Below are positions 35,101 to 45,505 of a stretch of DNA of 64,000 bases, in pieces. The notes below the pieces were generated by a model. It saw nothing but the letters and a program-made list of their open reading frames with translations, had not been told where the DNA came from and did not search any database. The translations under genes and the position numbers were made by a program. Origin of the DNA: Paramarasmius palmivorus (lineage: Eukaryota; Basidiomycota; Agaricomycetes; Agaricales; Marasmiaceae); NCBI GenBank assembly GCA_037176845.1, contig JAYKXP010000120.1, positions 62,001-126,000 of the forward strand, given 5' to 3'. The first letter of the stretch is position 1; every line of letters starts with the position of its first letter.

Positions 35101-35965
35101 CATTGACTGCCTTCTTTGGACATCCGCAGAATCGCATGTTCACTTCGTGGATGCCGTTTGTATGGAGCACACGAAAAAGGGTATGACAATGGGTGGGAAC
35201 GTCACAGTCCCCGCCATTGTGGTTCAGTTGGATTATCAGACCCAAAGCCTTGAGAGTTGTACGTTCGAAGTACTGGCCAGTCCAGCGCTAATCAAAACGT
35301 CAGCAGAAATCATGACGAGAGTAACACTCCACACATCTCGATACGATGCAATGGATTGTTACGATGTCTCCTGACACAACACAATCGGCACACCAAATCC
35401 ACTGCAAAGCAATCTTGACAGCGGTACTTCGGTTTGGCCTGTTCCTCGTCGCCGTGAATAGCTGTCACTCCTCGAGTAGCGCAGTCGGTGCAAATAGGTT
35501 GTTGTCTGTAGTCGCCGCGACCCTTGGCTCTCAGGAGTTCTTGCAGAAACACGGACCGATGTTTCTCCTTCCACTCTTTGGTCGGGCGCTGGAGGTTATC
35601 TTCATTAGTATGACGATGAAACAGAGAACCTCATAACTCACCGGTCGTTTTTTCCTTTTTTTTTTCCTGGCTATCTCCTCGTTGGGATTGTCATAAACTG
35701 CGTCGAAAACATGACCATCCACCATGGCATTGTACCACTTCTGGTCACTATCCATACCAAAGCTAGTGGAATCTTCTGGATTCCACTCCGTTTGTTGGTT
35801 CCATTGCGTTCGGCCCTTCCCTGGTGAGCGATTTAGTGTGAGAGGTCGGTTCCTTGCACGAGTGGTCTCTGTTCTGGAATTGAGGACGTCGTAGTCATGA
35901 ACATCAGGAATACGGACATGTTGGGAACCAGAAGTACGCGCACGTTTCGCAGGACGCTTGGACAT
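32188..35965 (-). pseudogene. KDZ transposase with CxC2 cysteine cluster
   Basis: Several exons with short introns start at ATG 35965 (MSKRPAKRARTS, a basic nuclear-type start). A CxC2-like zinc cluster (CTDCATRG, RCQDCF, CRLCC, HRNNPLHRIE) lies at 35320-35480. Then come MRFCGCPKKAV, CPSCPHPGINLP, NANFRLKEQ near 34600, VYDIACQWF near 34146, and GKLHLPGHKEKDHEQFNLN plus DGESCERVWGPHN near 33950-34050. The C-terminus (32188-33366) is coiled-coil and ends in an acidic run. Catalysis is thought to use D (DANFRLK), D (YDIACQW) and E (DGES-ER). Here the first is asparagine (codon AAT at 34613-34615), one CpG transition from ATCGAT, so the enzyme is probably inactive. I saw no certain stop, but exon joins were not all verified. 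Confidence 0.8.
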
Positions 35966-36067
35966 TGAGGAAGAAGCACCATCACAGTAGTCACGTCACG
36001 TCACATAACGTCTTGCTCAGACGCACTACACTTAACTATCAACCACCACCATCCCCGGGTTCAAAGG

Positions 36068-36802
36068 ACATGAGAACAAGTTGTAAGTGTACCTACTCAC
36101 TCTGCCTACCAAATCTCAACTGGTTAATATTTGTAGCCAAGCATCACGCCGACTCTGAAGATTCAGATCGAACAACCCAAGAGGCGAAGAAACCCAAGCT
36201 CATTAACCAGTCCATGGTCCATTCCGAACGTACGCCTTCTCCAGGTCAGAATGAGGGGAGGCGAGCTTCATGGGGATCGCGTGGCACGGAATCGCAGCAA
36301 AACCGGGACGGTGATGAACAGTTGCAATCTCTGGAAGGTATGTTTTACTAGCTCAATTCTGAATAGCGATTGATTCGTATCTCGTATTTTCTCATTAGAT
36401 GCTCAAGAGTCGGACGTCGATAGCACAGTAGAATCAGACGATCTTTGAACCGATTACCAGTGGCTCTGTGACTATGTCGCTGACGAGTGGCTGCTGGACG
36501 ACTTGTTCGACGCAGCGCCCGCCTATCTCCTTGACGCCAAGTGGCTTCTCACCCTGCCGCCTTTGAAGCTTCTTCGTTGCGTCCAGGCCTTCGTCAAAAA
36601 TTACGTCAACCCTATTGGGCGATATATCCTGCAGGAACTCCGTCTCTGGGATGAGGCCTCTCACGACCACTTCGTGGTGAGCGCCGACTGTAGCCCACTG
36701 CCACCAGATCAGCAGATTCTTCATCTTGCCGCCATGGAATACTGCCATTTCAACGACGTTGTCTACTGGGGAGACATACCTGATCATCCGATGTTAATTT
36801 GA
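36068..36802 (+). pseudogene. Unrecognised KDZ cargo gene, divergent from the transposase
   Basis: Starts near ATG 36070 and is spliced (introns about 36080-36137 and 36338-36400). The encoded protein has an acidic, serine-rich N-terminus (HHADSEDSDRTTQEAKKPK) and a C-terminal helical part, YQWLCDYVADEWLLDDLFD to YWGDIPDHPMLI. A TGA at 36447 (CTT TGA ACC) falls between the two in the same frame, again explainable by CGA to TGA. It shares a short upstream region with the transposase. No domain recognised. Confidence 0.4.
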
Positions 36803-37183
36803 TACCTCGTTGTCAAGAAAAGAGAGCATCTCCTTCCAAAAGTGCAGCGGTTAGTCTTTTACGTCTTGTATGACCTCATTTCATACTAACATATTCTTCA
36901 GTCGTCGCGCTTTGCGTGCACTGCGTAGGTGCCACTCCTTCTGAGTGTCAGATGTACCAGCTTCTTATGTTCCTTGTGGTATCTTTTGCTTTATCTACTG
37001 CTCGTGTACAACATACCATTTACTAGCACACTCATACCCACACCAGGGGTCTCAATGTAGACTTTTTCTTGGCATCGTTTTCATTTCATCTACAGTCTAC
37101 TGTAACACACGTCCTCTCTAGCACCATTCCTGTCCCATGAACCACAATTCCAATGTTTTTTGACACACCACCAACTTGCCCAC

Positions 37184-37761
37184 TCAAACCCATTCAGTGC
37201 ACTCTTTGTTTCGCCTTCCACTAAGAAAACCATACGAAGCAATCGTCAACAGCCCCCTCTCATGCTCATCAAAGGGCACATCATCACCGTTCTCGTCCTG
37301 CCTACGCTGGGGAAGCTCGAATGGAGGCACGAAAACAGGTTCACCTCCATCCGTTTTACACCTTTTTCTGCGTTCACTGATCTTCTCCTTTGCTGGATGT
37401 GGGTGTTGAGAAACAGACGAGGTCCTTCGGCGTTCCTTCTTCGAGCGAATGACGCGTGCTAAGGACATTTCAGACACCAAACGCCAGAGCAAGTGAAAAG
37501 GCCTCACTAGTTTGTGGTGGAGTCAGCAGCCGGCCATGAGCACCTGGCTCCTTGACACTTGGTGGTTTCGATGGTGTTTGCAAATATTCCTGCGAGCAAA
37601 ATTAAGGCTTCCATAGAAATGTGGATTGCATGGGTACATACCAGGCGTTGCGGAGCATCTATGGCTCCTTCTTTGAGTGGTATTTTTTGTTGGACACCCA
37701 GACTTGGAGTGAAGGGAGTGGGTGGGGCTTGCATGGATGTCTCGGTGATGGTAGTTACCAT
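37184..37761 (-). CDS. Small three-exon KDZ cargo gene, unrecognised
   Basis: ATG at 37761 (MVTTITETSMQAPPTPFTPS). An intron near 37590-37642 joins QRL to EYLQTPSKPP, and a second, about 50 bases near 37461-37511 (GTGAGG to TTAG), joins LLTPPQT to RVIRSKKERRR. The product of about 165 residues is proline- and charge-rich, with no fold I can assign. Both splices keep the frame open. It ends 139 bases from the stop of the TET/JBP gene on the same strand side, in tail-to-head order. Confidence 0.5.
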
Positions 37762-37899
37762 CGATATTGGTAATTACCTTAACTCACCACCTTTCGTCGG
37801 AACGAGGTAAAATTCTTATCATTGCAAAGGGCCGACCAAACACTGCAACTCTGGTTGAACGATTGATTAGTAGATCAAGACTAATATTAAACATAGTGG

Positions 37900-39577
37900 T
37901 TACAAAGTCTGCATGAGTTTGTCCATAGTACTGTATAGAGCTAAACGTGCAAGGTGAGCAGTAGACTTGCCCGCCATCATCTCCGCAAATGTCGTCGGAT
38001 CTTCTTGTTCCATCTCCTTCTCTGTCTGGCAGCCGTTTTCAACCCAACGGAATATGGGACCGGCAGAGTACTGGGTGAACGATACTCTTTTGTCTCCTAT
38101 CAGGGATTAAGTCTCGTATGAAACAAAGATAAGAGAAAGACAGACCTGATGCAACTGGAATATTAGAGTGGGTGATTACTGCAGAGGGTAAGGCAATGGT
38201 AGCTGCGTGTGGAAAATCTATCACCAACTCCAGCTCCCACAAGACCATCTGTCCACCCCGGGTGGCATCAAAATCACCCAGAGCGGTGACAAAGCACCAA
38301 CCATAAGCCCAGTTGAAGAAGTCGCGATGTTTGTAGGTCCATACGTTGCCGCCGAAGTTGAAAGTCGCGGCTGTGAACACACTATCAGGGAAGTTGCGTG
38401 GTAGCGTGGGGTTGTTCTGGTACATGGTTGTGGATGTTTCTTCGTATCGCCGATACAACCTAGGGGCCCACAATGCAAACGCTGCTACAGAAGGACGTTA
38501 GCCTCCCATCAACCAAGACACAATCACACGAACCATTATGGTAACTTGCCATACGCCGAACTCCTTCATGATTGAGCAGACGCTGTAACGCAGGGCCCAT
38601 AGCCCCATTCCGCAGTGCAACTGGTCTGGAGCTACCCATACCCATAGCACACCCTACGTTATAGGCAGGAAAGGCCCCCCGCCTACTAGCTGTTGTAGCT
38701 TGCACGCCGAAAGGAGCCGTACCGCCCTCTGCCATGATGGCGCCAAAGGCTGAGTCCAAAGCCGCCTGGTAACTACCGCCTGAAGGCCATCCACAAAGTA
38801 CGGCAATGACTCGACCGTCTCGGTCGACGATGGGACGAGGAGTGCTACCATCAGAGTTAACTCCAGAAGAACTAAGTAATAAGACCACCACTTACCATCC
38901 ATCCCAAGCAATGCGTTGGAAACCTGCATTTAACATCCTTCTCAGTGAAGGAGGTCGTTGATCGGAGACACTTGGTCCCCTCTTCCTGGTATGAGCGCCC
39001 TTTGCACTGTCCATTTGCGTCGCGGAAAACGCCACGGGAACTGTTTCAGCATGGTTGAAAACGTAGCCAAGGCTGTGTCGAGACATGCGGAAGCGCCGTT
39101 TGGGTCCCAGCGAAACCTTGACCAATCGCCTTTTCTCTCGATGCTTGGAATTCTTCTTGCTCTGCGGTCCATGGTGACGCCGACGGACGACCGGTATCTC
39201 AACGCAGTCCAAACGCAAGCGTTTCTTGGGCTCCACAGGGTCTGGCAAGGAAGAAAAAGGTGTCAGCTGGAAGGCAAGTCACTTGAACAAGGTATGCATC
39301 TCACCTGGTACTTCTTCTTCATCCTCCCAGTCCGAAAGATCGGTCAGGTCTCCACCGAATAGTTCCAACCAAAGATCGGCGTCAATGGAATTAGGGCCCA
39401 GATCTTGCTCTAAGGTGATAGGAGGCTGAGACTCTTCTGCACCGCTCAGATGGTTGACGAGGTTGAACGAAAGGGATGCGAGGACAGGAAGAGGTGTAAG
39501 GGAAGGAGGCGTCTATGAAATGGGTGAGACACGTAAGGTAAGAAAAACGGGTCCCTCACCTGGGCTGGGGAGGTCAT
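37900..39577 (-). CDS. TET/JBP-family 2-oxoglutarate/Fe(II) dioxygenase
   Basis: ATG at 39577 (MTSPAQ), then an intron and TPPSLTPLPVLAS; at least four more short introns. The N-terminal third is acidic then strongly basic (KKRLRLDCVEIPVVRRRHH). The core includes GRVIAVLCGWPSG, FALWAPRLYRRYEE, the iron motif YKHRDFFNWAYGW near 38320 (HxD), a glycine-rich RGGQMVLWELELVIDFP strand, the second histidine ITHSNIP near 38165, and the 2-oxoglutarate arginine in DKRVSFTQYSAG near 38075. Family members oxidise 5-methylcytosine or thymine in DNA. Stop TAA at 37900-37902. No in-frame stop seen: it may be active even though the transposase may not be. Known association: mushroom TET/JBP genes travel with KDZ transposons. 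Confidence 0.85.
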
Positions 39578-40150
39578 ATCCGCGTTACGGTGTTGTTTAC
39601 GGTGCGTCCGTGGGTTCCTAAAGGGTGTGTGTCAGTTCCTTGGGTTAGAAACCGCTGTAAGCCAACCGATGCACCGCCCGGCGAGCTCTGATGGGCTTCC
39701 TGGGTTGGGAGCTTCCTGGGGAGCTTTAGTGCAGCGCCGCTTCGTAGCACGCCTTGGGGTAGGCATGCTTAACCCGAAGCCTGCGTTGTAGTGGGGTTTG
39801 GCCACTGGGTTCCCGGGGCTGGAAACCTAGAAGACACGGAAAAGGCTTGGAATGGGTGCGCTCACCTTCGAGGTTAGAGGGACCGATGCTACTCTGCTAC
39901 AATCTACAGCCCTTCCCTTTTATCCTCCACAAGTCGGTCGCCGATTGAGCCTTGTGATACTGAACCTCTGACATCCTCCGCATTTCAGCTGCCACGGAAC
40001 TCAAGACGATCATAGGAAAAATGATGCTTTGCAAATGGATAATCAGATGGTTAGCAACTAGCCAGTTTCCAGACTCACCTACACTCCTAAGTAATGTCGT
40101 TGCCATACAGAAAGTCTCCTAAAAGTCAAAGCTGAGCAGCGTCAGTGCAT
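39578..40150. promoter_or_regulatory. GC-rich intergenic stretch upstream of the TET/JBP gene
   Basis: About 570 bases with no convincing gene; a 69-codon minus frame (39897-40106) is the only candidate. It lies between the TET/JBP start and a plus-strand gene, so it probably holds both promoters. No specific element recognised. Confidence 0.3.
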
Positions 40151-40905
40151 CATGGGGGTGTAGAGGAGAAACCGAACAGCACAGCTTTCATATGGCAATC
40201 ATCCGGTACCGAAGTTCCTGCCCGTGACGCAATGTCATTCCGGAGTTATTTTTGGACTCCCATTCGTTCTCATCGACGATGCGGTACTACCTGCGTCGGC
40301 CAAGGTGCGCTCTGTCATCCAGATAATATTTTCTTCAACCCCTAATGTCTCTCTACTAGGTTGCTAAAGAAGCAGTTATGAAAGCGATGGGGGAAGGTCG
40401 AGGGCATTTTCGAGGGTAGAGGTACGTGAATGCAACGCTTCAGACCACTTCACCGGACTCAAACCACAACAGGATGCAACTGGACTCTATTTTCTACTGG
40501 ACAGGAAGCCACTGTGGAAAGGAACCAAGATAATCAATCATCCCGACCCAAATTCCTCCCGACGACAAGACCTCTATGTACCAATCAATGAGCTTTGCTG
40601 GGCCACTGATACCTATGTAGACGACCTCATTAGGCATATATCACAATCAGAATACACTACCTTTTTTCTCGTCGAAATTCCTGAAGTTGTTGAATCAGTA
40701 TACCTGAATGAAATGGAATCGCACAAGTAATCAATTGGTCGTTGGCGCAACCTTGGTCGTGCTATTTCCACGAATATATTCATCGAGACCCTTAGATACT
40801 TCACAGATACACTACTATCCTCCATGAAAATGACTATCTCGAATCTTATGTCGGTTGGATACGTGGGGAAAAAGTCAGAAAACGCTGCCTCTAGGGTATG
40901 AGTAT
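40150..40905 (+). pseudogene. Unrecognised KDZ cargo gene with two stops
   Basis: Plausible exons read VIFGLPFVLIDDAVLP, then VAKEAVMKAMGEGRGHFRG, then DATGLYFLLDRKPLWKG to EVVESVYLNEMESHK and RWRNLGRAISTNIF. TAG near 40420 and TAA near 40727 interrupt it; both fit CAG/CAA to TAG/TAA. I do not recognise the family. Confidence 0.35.
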
Positions 40906-40962
40906 CTACTTACATGGGCGCTTTGATGCTCACGTCTTTTGATTTCTCCCTTTTACGACCGA

Positions 40963-41766
40963 ATGGCTCGGGCTAAACTCTACACGACAAAAACCGCTCT
41001 GAAGGAGTCCAGGAGAATCAAATCCGCCAAATACTATCGCAAGTACGTATGCTCCCCATTGTGATAACCTATCTAGACTGAGTTCCCTCCAGAAATCGCG
41101 AGAAGATTCTCGCGCAAAAACAACAAGAACGAGACGAGGCTCGACGGCAGGAAGACCTTAAATTGTGTGTGTTTCTTGGATTTCTTTACAATCACCCTAA
41201 CTATATATCTACAGCATTGAGAGACTGAGGGAAAAACGTCTTAATAAATGGCGAGAGGAACAGAAAGATCTGGCCAGAGAAGTATCAGACCAGTTGCGTT
41301 GTCACCGTCCCTCATGTTCAGTATCTATTGTTCTGATAACATTTTCAGGGATCCACTAGGTCGAATCAAATTTCTCAATCACTCCTTAGCACGCATCTCT
41401 GGCGGCAAGCCTAGTGCTTGGTTGGAAACAGTTTGCCACCAGTACATTCAGATTCGAGCTCACGAAGCAACTCGCACGTCGGCATCTCCGGTGGACAACG
41501 CTACAACCATGGTCAACAATCTCCTGCGTGGTGCCAACATCTTCTGCGATAGATTGCTCAACAGCTACGGTGTCAACGACTACTACCGCCGTGCCTCTAT
41601 GTTCTGTCGAAGGCTACGCTGGATCGTTCGGTGTCTGGAGGATATGGAATATCGCGTGTTGGACCTGGATGACGATTTAGCCAAAGCCTACCAGGAGAAA
41701 CGTCTTTCATTCCAGGACCCTTCCACTCAGCAGTGGATAGACAGGCAAAGTCCAATCCCTGAGTAG
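40963..41766 (+). CDS. KDZ cargo gene with basic N-terminus, unrecognised
   Basis: ATG at 40963. Exons 40963-41040, 41092-41165, 41215-41300 and about 41350-41766 are joined by GT-AG introns. The first 70 residues are lysine/arginine-rich and helical (MARAKLYTTKTALKESRRIK, KYYRKNREKILAQKQQERDE), resembling the N-termini of many uncharacterised mushroom proteins and likely to bind nucleic acid. The rest contains DPLGRIKFLNHSLARISGG and ends QWIDRQSPIPE. No catalytic motif is apparent. The stop at 41764 leaves open whether the next exon block belongs to it. Confidence 0.5.
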
Positions 41767-41858
41767 GCTCTGTTATCTCTGTTGTTGTTTACTGGTCGAA
41801 CAATATTTTACCATCATTTCTACGGTGTGAGAAGCGCGAAAACGATAACCCAGATGGG

Positions 41859-43170
41859 ATCTACGATACAGCGCCGGTTTCGTGGATAAAAGCACCCTGT
41901 TACCGATATAAAGGTCATGAAGCGGTATTGCCTTTCGTCGTGATGGATCCCAGTCTCAAAGATCCACTGTGGCCTGCGAACAAACCCGCTCCCCGCACGG
42001 ACCGGGAGGTTTGTGCGTTGAATGCTTGGATAGCGGAAGAAGATATGGTGAGTCCAGTCTTTTTTTTTTGAGTGTGTCATGGGTGCTAAATTGAATTCCA
42101 GTTCGATTTTAGGGGTATTGGACTCTTTTTGGGTACCAAATGCCTCGCTCCTCGCTTAGTGGCGGTACCAGTCACCGTCGAAAGAGTTACCAGTAACATA
42201 TGGGATATTCATGCTGACTTCTGGGTAACGTCTCGCAAGCCTGGCATCTGTGTGGTTGAGATGCTATCTGACGTGAAAGAGGTGCTGTCAAATGGCCAAT
42301 ACATGGCGTTTTTTTACCCCAACTTGAGGCAACCAAAGCTGGATCCCTTGCTTGATCTCAACGAGGCTTGGCTGGGTTGGCACAAGCAGGACGGGTGTGT
42401 TTTTCACCGCCTTCTACAACACGAGGAGCATGACTACCGTCTATTTGGTCCCATGCTCGTGGTCAAGCACGACATCAATGGGAGATTTCTGGATATACGA
42501 AAGGATGATATCGACCGGGCTTTGAAAGCTGTAAAAAGGTGCCGTATGGCTGCTAAGTTCTTCCTGGAAACTAAACTTTCCCCTTTAGCGCGTTGATGGA
42601 AAAGGACCAGCGGGGAAGACGGCTTTTGGACGGTACCTTTAAGAGTCTACCTGTTCCTGGTAGACCAGATAACGACGAGGAGAATTGGCTGGACGGTAAG
42701 TTTCCTTTTCAACACGCCACAGCCTTTGTTCGCTGAGTATTCCCTCGTCAGATGTGTCGAACTTGGAATCTCAGGTCCTTTCGCAAGGTGAGTTCCAGCG
42801 TCATCATCATTGCTTGTGGCTAATGCCACAACTTACTTAGCGCCAGAGAAAAATCCAGAAATTACAAGCAGGGAAGTACCGTCCCTGGTTGCAGGCGATG
42901 ATCGTGCGTATTTCCATGTTTACCCGTTTATGGCCAGGGATCTAACTAAATTTCTGTAGAACAACGAAGGAGGGAAAAAAATAACGCATGATGCGATAGA
43001 TTGTGCCTGGAGGAGGTATTTGAAACTCCCGGATCACACCCCCGATACCTTCCCCGTCGTTATCGTTAAATATCCTAAAGGGCAGGATGAGGAACAACTA
43101 GGAGGAAGAGTTAAAGCTTACAGGAAACTAAAAAACCCAGACCCTCATTACTCTTTACAGTCCTTGTTGT
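41859..43170 (+). CDS. Unrecognised KDZ cargo gene or continuation of its neighbour
   Basis: Exons read IYDTAPVSWIKAPCYRYKGH (41860-42050), FDFRGIGLFLGTKCLAPRL to DDIDRALKAVK (42102-42538), ALMEKDQRGRRLLDGT, and finally KITHDAIDCAWRRYLKLPDH (42960-43165), with GT-AG introns between them. No upstream ATG is certain, so it may be the 3' half of the gene starting at 40963. Function unknown. The coding character is good and I see no stop within the exons as read. Confidence 0.4.
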
Positions 43171-43457
43171 AGATTAACTTTGCCATTGTCCAACGTCGTG
43201 TTACAGATCAAGCCAAGATGGATCAATTTGCCTTGACTGGCAGGTACCAAAGAAATTGGTAAATGCCAATGGAAGCCCAGAGTAAGTTTCCATGTGGCGT
43301 GATGGCGTCAAATAGGATGTGCCACTCACTACTCTCCCGGGGCGTTCTTGCTGCATCACGAAAGGTAAGGTATTCTTGGGGGTAAAAACACGATATATTT
43401 CTTTTTTCTCTGACTATCTAAAAATTTCTACTTTTGTGGGCTATGTATGGAATGTCT

Positions 43458-45039
43458 TTAGAGATCATTGGAAGGCGTAGTGGAGTCGGTAACAATCCGC
43501 AAAGCGTACCCCGGCTTTTGTCCGTAGAAAGCACGAGTGTACTCCACCAATGCCTGGGTAAAGGTTTTGTGCTTGGTGGCACGGAAACCAGACACCCCAA
43601 GAACCTTATCTTCGACGCATTGGTACCTGTACCTCTTGATTAGCAGTGTAGAATAACCAGGTGTGTTATAGGTACTTACCAGTCACCCCAATAGATGCCG
43701 ACTTCGCGCCCGACATAGACTACGTAGAACCTGGTTCCAGCAGGAAGATTGTCTGGGGGTAAGCCAAAGGAGTCGGGGTGAGGAACAGGAGGAACGTCTT
43801 CCTCAGAGTGGGTGAAAACCACGGAGTCTTCGCTGGAAATACTCTCCACGTCGTCTAGGGTGTTGGTCCTGATAGATGGGGTTTCCGTCATGGAAATATC
43901 GTCAGAAGTGTTGGCAGGAGTGGTAACTCCAACAGCAGTAGGGATTGCGTCAGTTGGGACGTCGTTGGAGGGCAAGCTAGAGAGAGCTTGTCTGGCCTGG
44001 TCGGTAATGGCCATGTCCGGACCAAGTGCCAGAACAGTGGGAGGTTCTGCTTCGCTAGGAAAGTCTACGGCAACATAGAGATTGCCTTCCCGCATGAAAG
44101 TCCCAGCAGCTTCCTCTTCAGCGGTCGGGACGACCAAGGAGTTGGGGACAGTGGCAATACTGCGAGGACCAAGTGCCGGAGTAGGTCGAGCTGCAGCGAC
44201 GTCAGGATGAAGGCGCTGTATCTTGGTGGTGGTGGTGATCACCAAACCTGTGTGGAGCATTAGCGAGACGCATCTTCTGATATAAAGGAAGGTTACTTAC
44301 CGCCCCATTCCTCCACGGTGGTTCGCACAGTGGTAGTACCTAGTGGAAGTGAGGTTAAATGGGGTATATATAGTGAGCGTGGAGACTAACCGCGTTCTGG
44401 CTCGTGCTGAAGGTGATGAAAGGCTTGAGGCGCAACATAGGCTATGTGTTGCCCTTCTGGGGGACGTCCTAGATACCACCAACGCAAGAAGGTAAGGGAA
44501 AAAAATCAGCAAAGGGTGAGTTACAAAGTAAGGATGAATTACCTGTGATAAGGACACTACCTGCACGTCTGTCCACAGGGGAAGGAGGGCGAGGAACGTA
44601 GTTATCGACGATATTGGTCTGCATATCGAGCTGCCGGTAAAGTGATGGTGATGGTAGGAAAGAACGAACGATCTCTGGAGCCCTGAATCGGAGGAATTTC
44701 AGGCCACTGGTTTTAAACGTGTCGGGCAGAAATCCGAAATCTGAGATAACGGACTGGCAAGTACCGTACGGCACATCTATTGACCTGGAATTTCTGATGG
44801 AACTGGTAACTCTCAATGAAATTGAAAAACGTTGGAGCTTACCTATGACTCATGGACCGACTCGTCTTGCGCGGTAGGTTTGAACCGTACCCTGCCAATA
44901 TCAGGCTGATTCATCGACGCCAGAAGCCACTGGAAAGGAGAGTAACTTAGCACGCTAAGATGTGGACTATACGACTCACGTCCAAAAAATCGAGAGTGGT
45001 TGGACCTCTGTGGCGGAATTGCATGCTCGTCCATGACCA
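43458..45039 (-). CDS. Protein with RNase H1-type hybrid-binding (viroplasmin) domain
   Basis: The last two exons join across an intron near 43632-43680 to give RFYVVYVGREVGIYWGDWY, then VLGVSGFRATKHKTFTQAL, then VEYTRAF. This is the small alpha-beta fold seen at the N-terminus of eukaryotic RNase H1 and in caulimovirus P6, which binds RNA-DNA hybrids or dsRNA. It is the C-terminal domain here. Upstream is a long low-complexity Ser/Thr/Pro/Val linker (43700-44250), then exons around 44300-44816 and 44860-45039 (MTSWSWTSMQFRHRGP start at 45039). No RNase H catalytic domain is seen. Stop TAA at 43458-43460. Exon joins in the 5' half are less certain. Confidence 0.6.
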
Positions 45040-45505
45040 AGAGGTCATATCAGGGACGTAAATTTGTGCTTCAGGGTTCCAAATGCGGAACATTGATAGG
45101 ATGATAGCTTGGCGCGGCCCTGGAGAATGGCTGGCGAGGCAGATATCGAGTATTGCTGTACTGCCAGAGCTGGAATATTAATGTGGGGGTTCCAGCAGTT
45201 GAAAAAATAGTCGTGGTACAAATCTGCAATCCTTCGGAGTCAGATTATAGTGTTTTTAAAGCACTTTGAACAATACATGCGGACAGAAAGATCAGCGGAG
45301 AGATCTGGAAGAGATCTATTGGTAATAGCCATTGGAGCGATCGGGAGGGGCCATATGTAATGGTAACCGCCCACCGACGTTTCAGGGCTAGTTTTGAGAC
45401 GGTACAATACCTTTGCATTCCTTGAAACTGTCTCTTCATCTCCCCTGTGTCGCGTTTACACGTTCGCTACCGTCCATCCCAGCCCCTGCACTCGAGATCT
45501 TCGTG

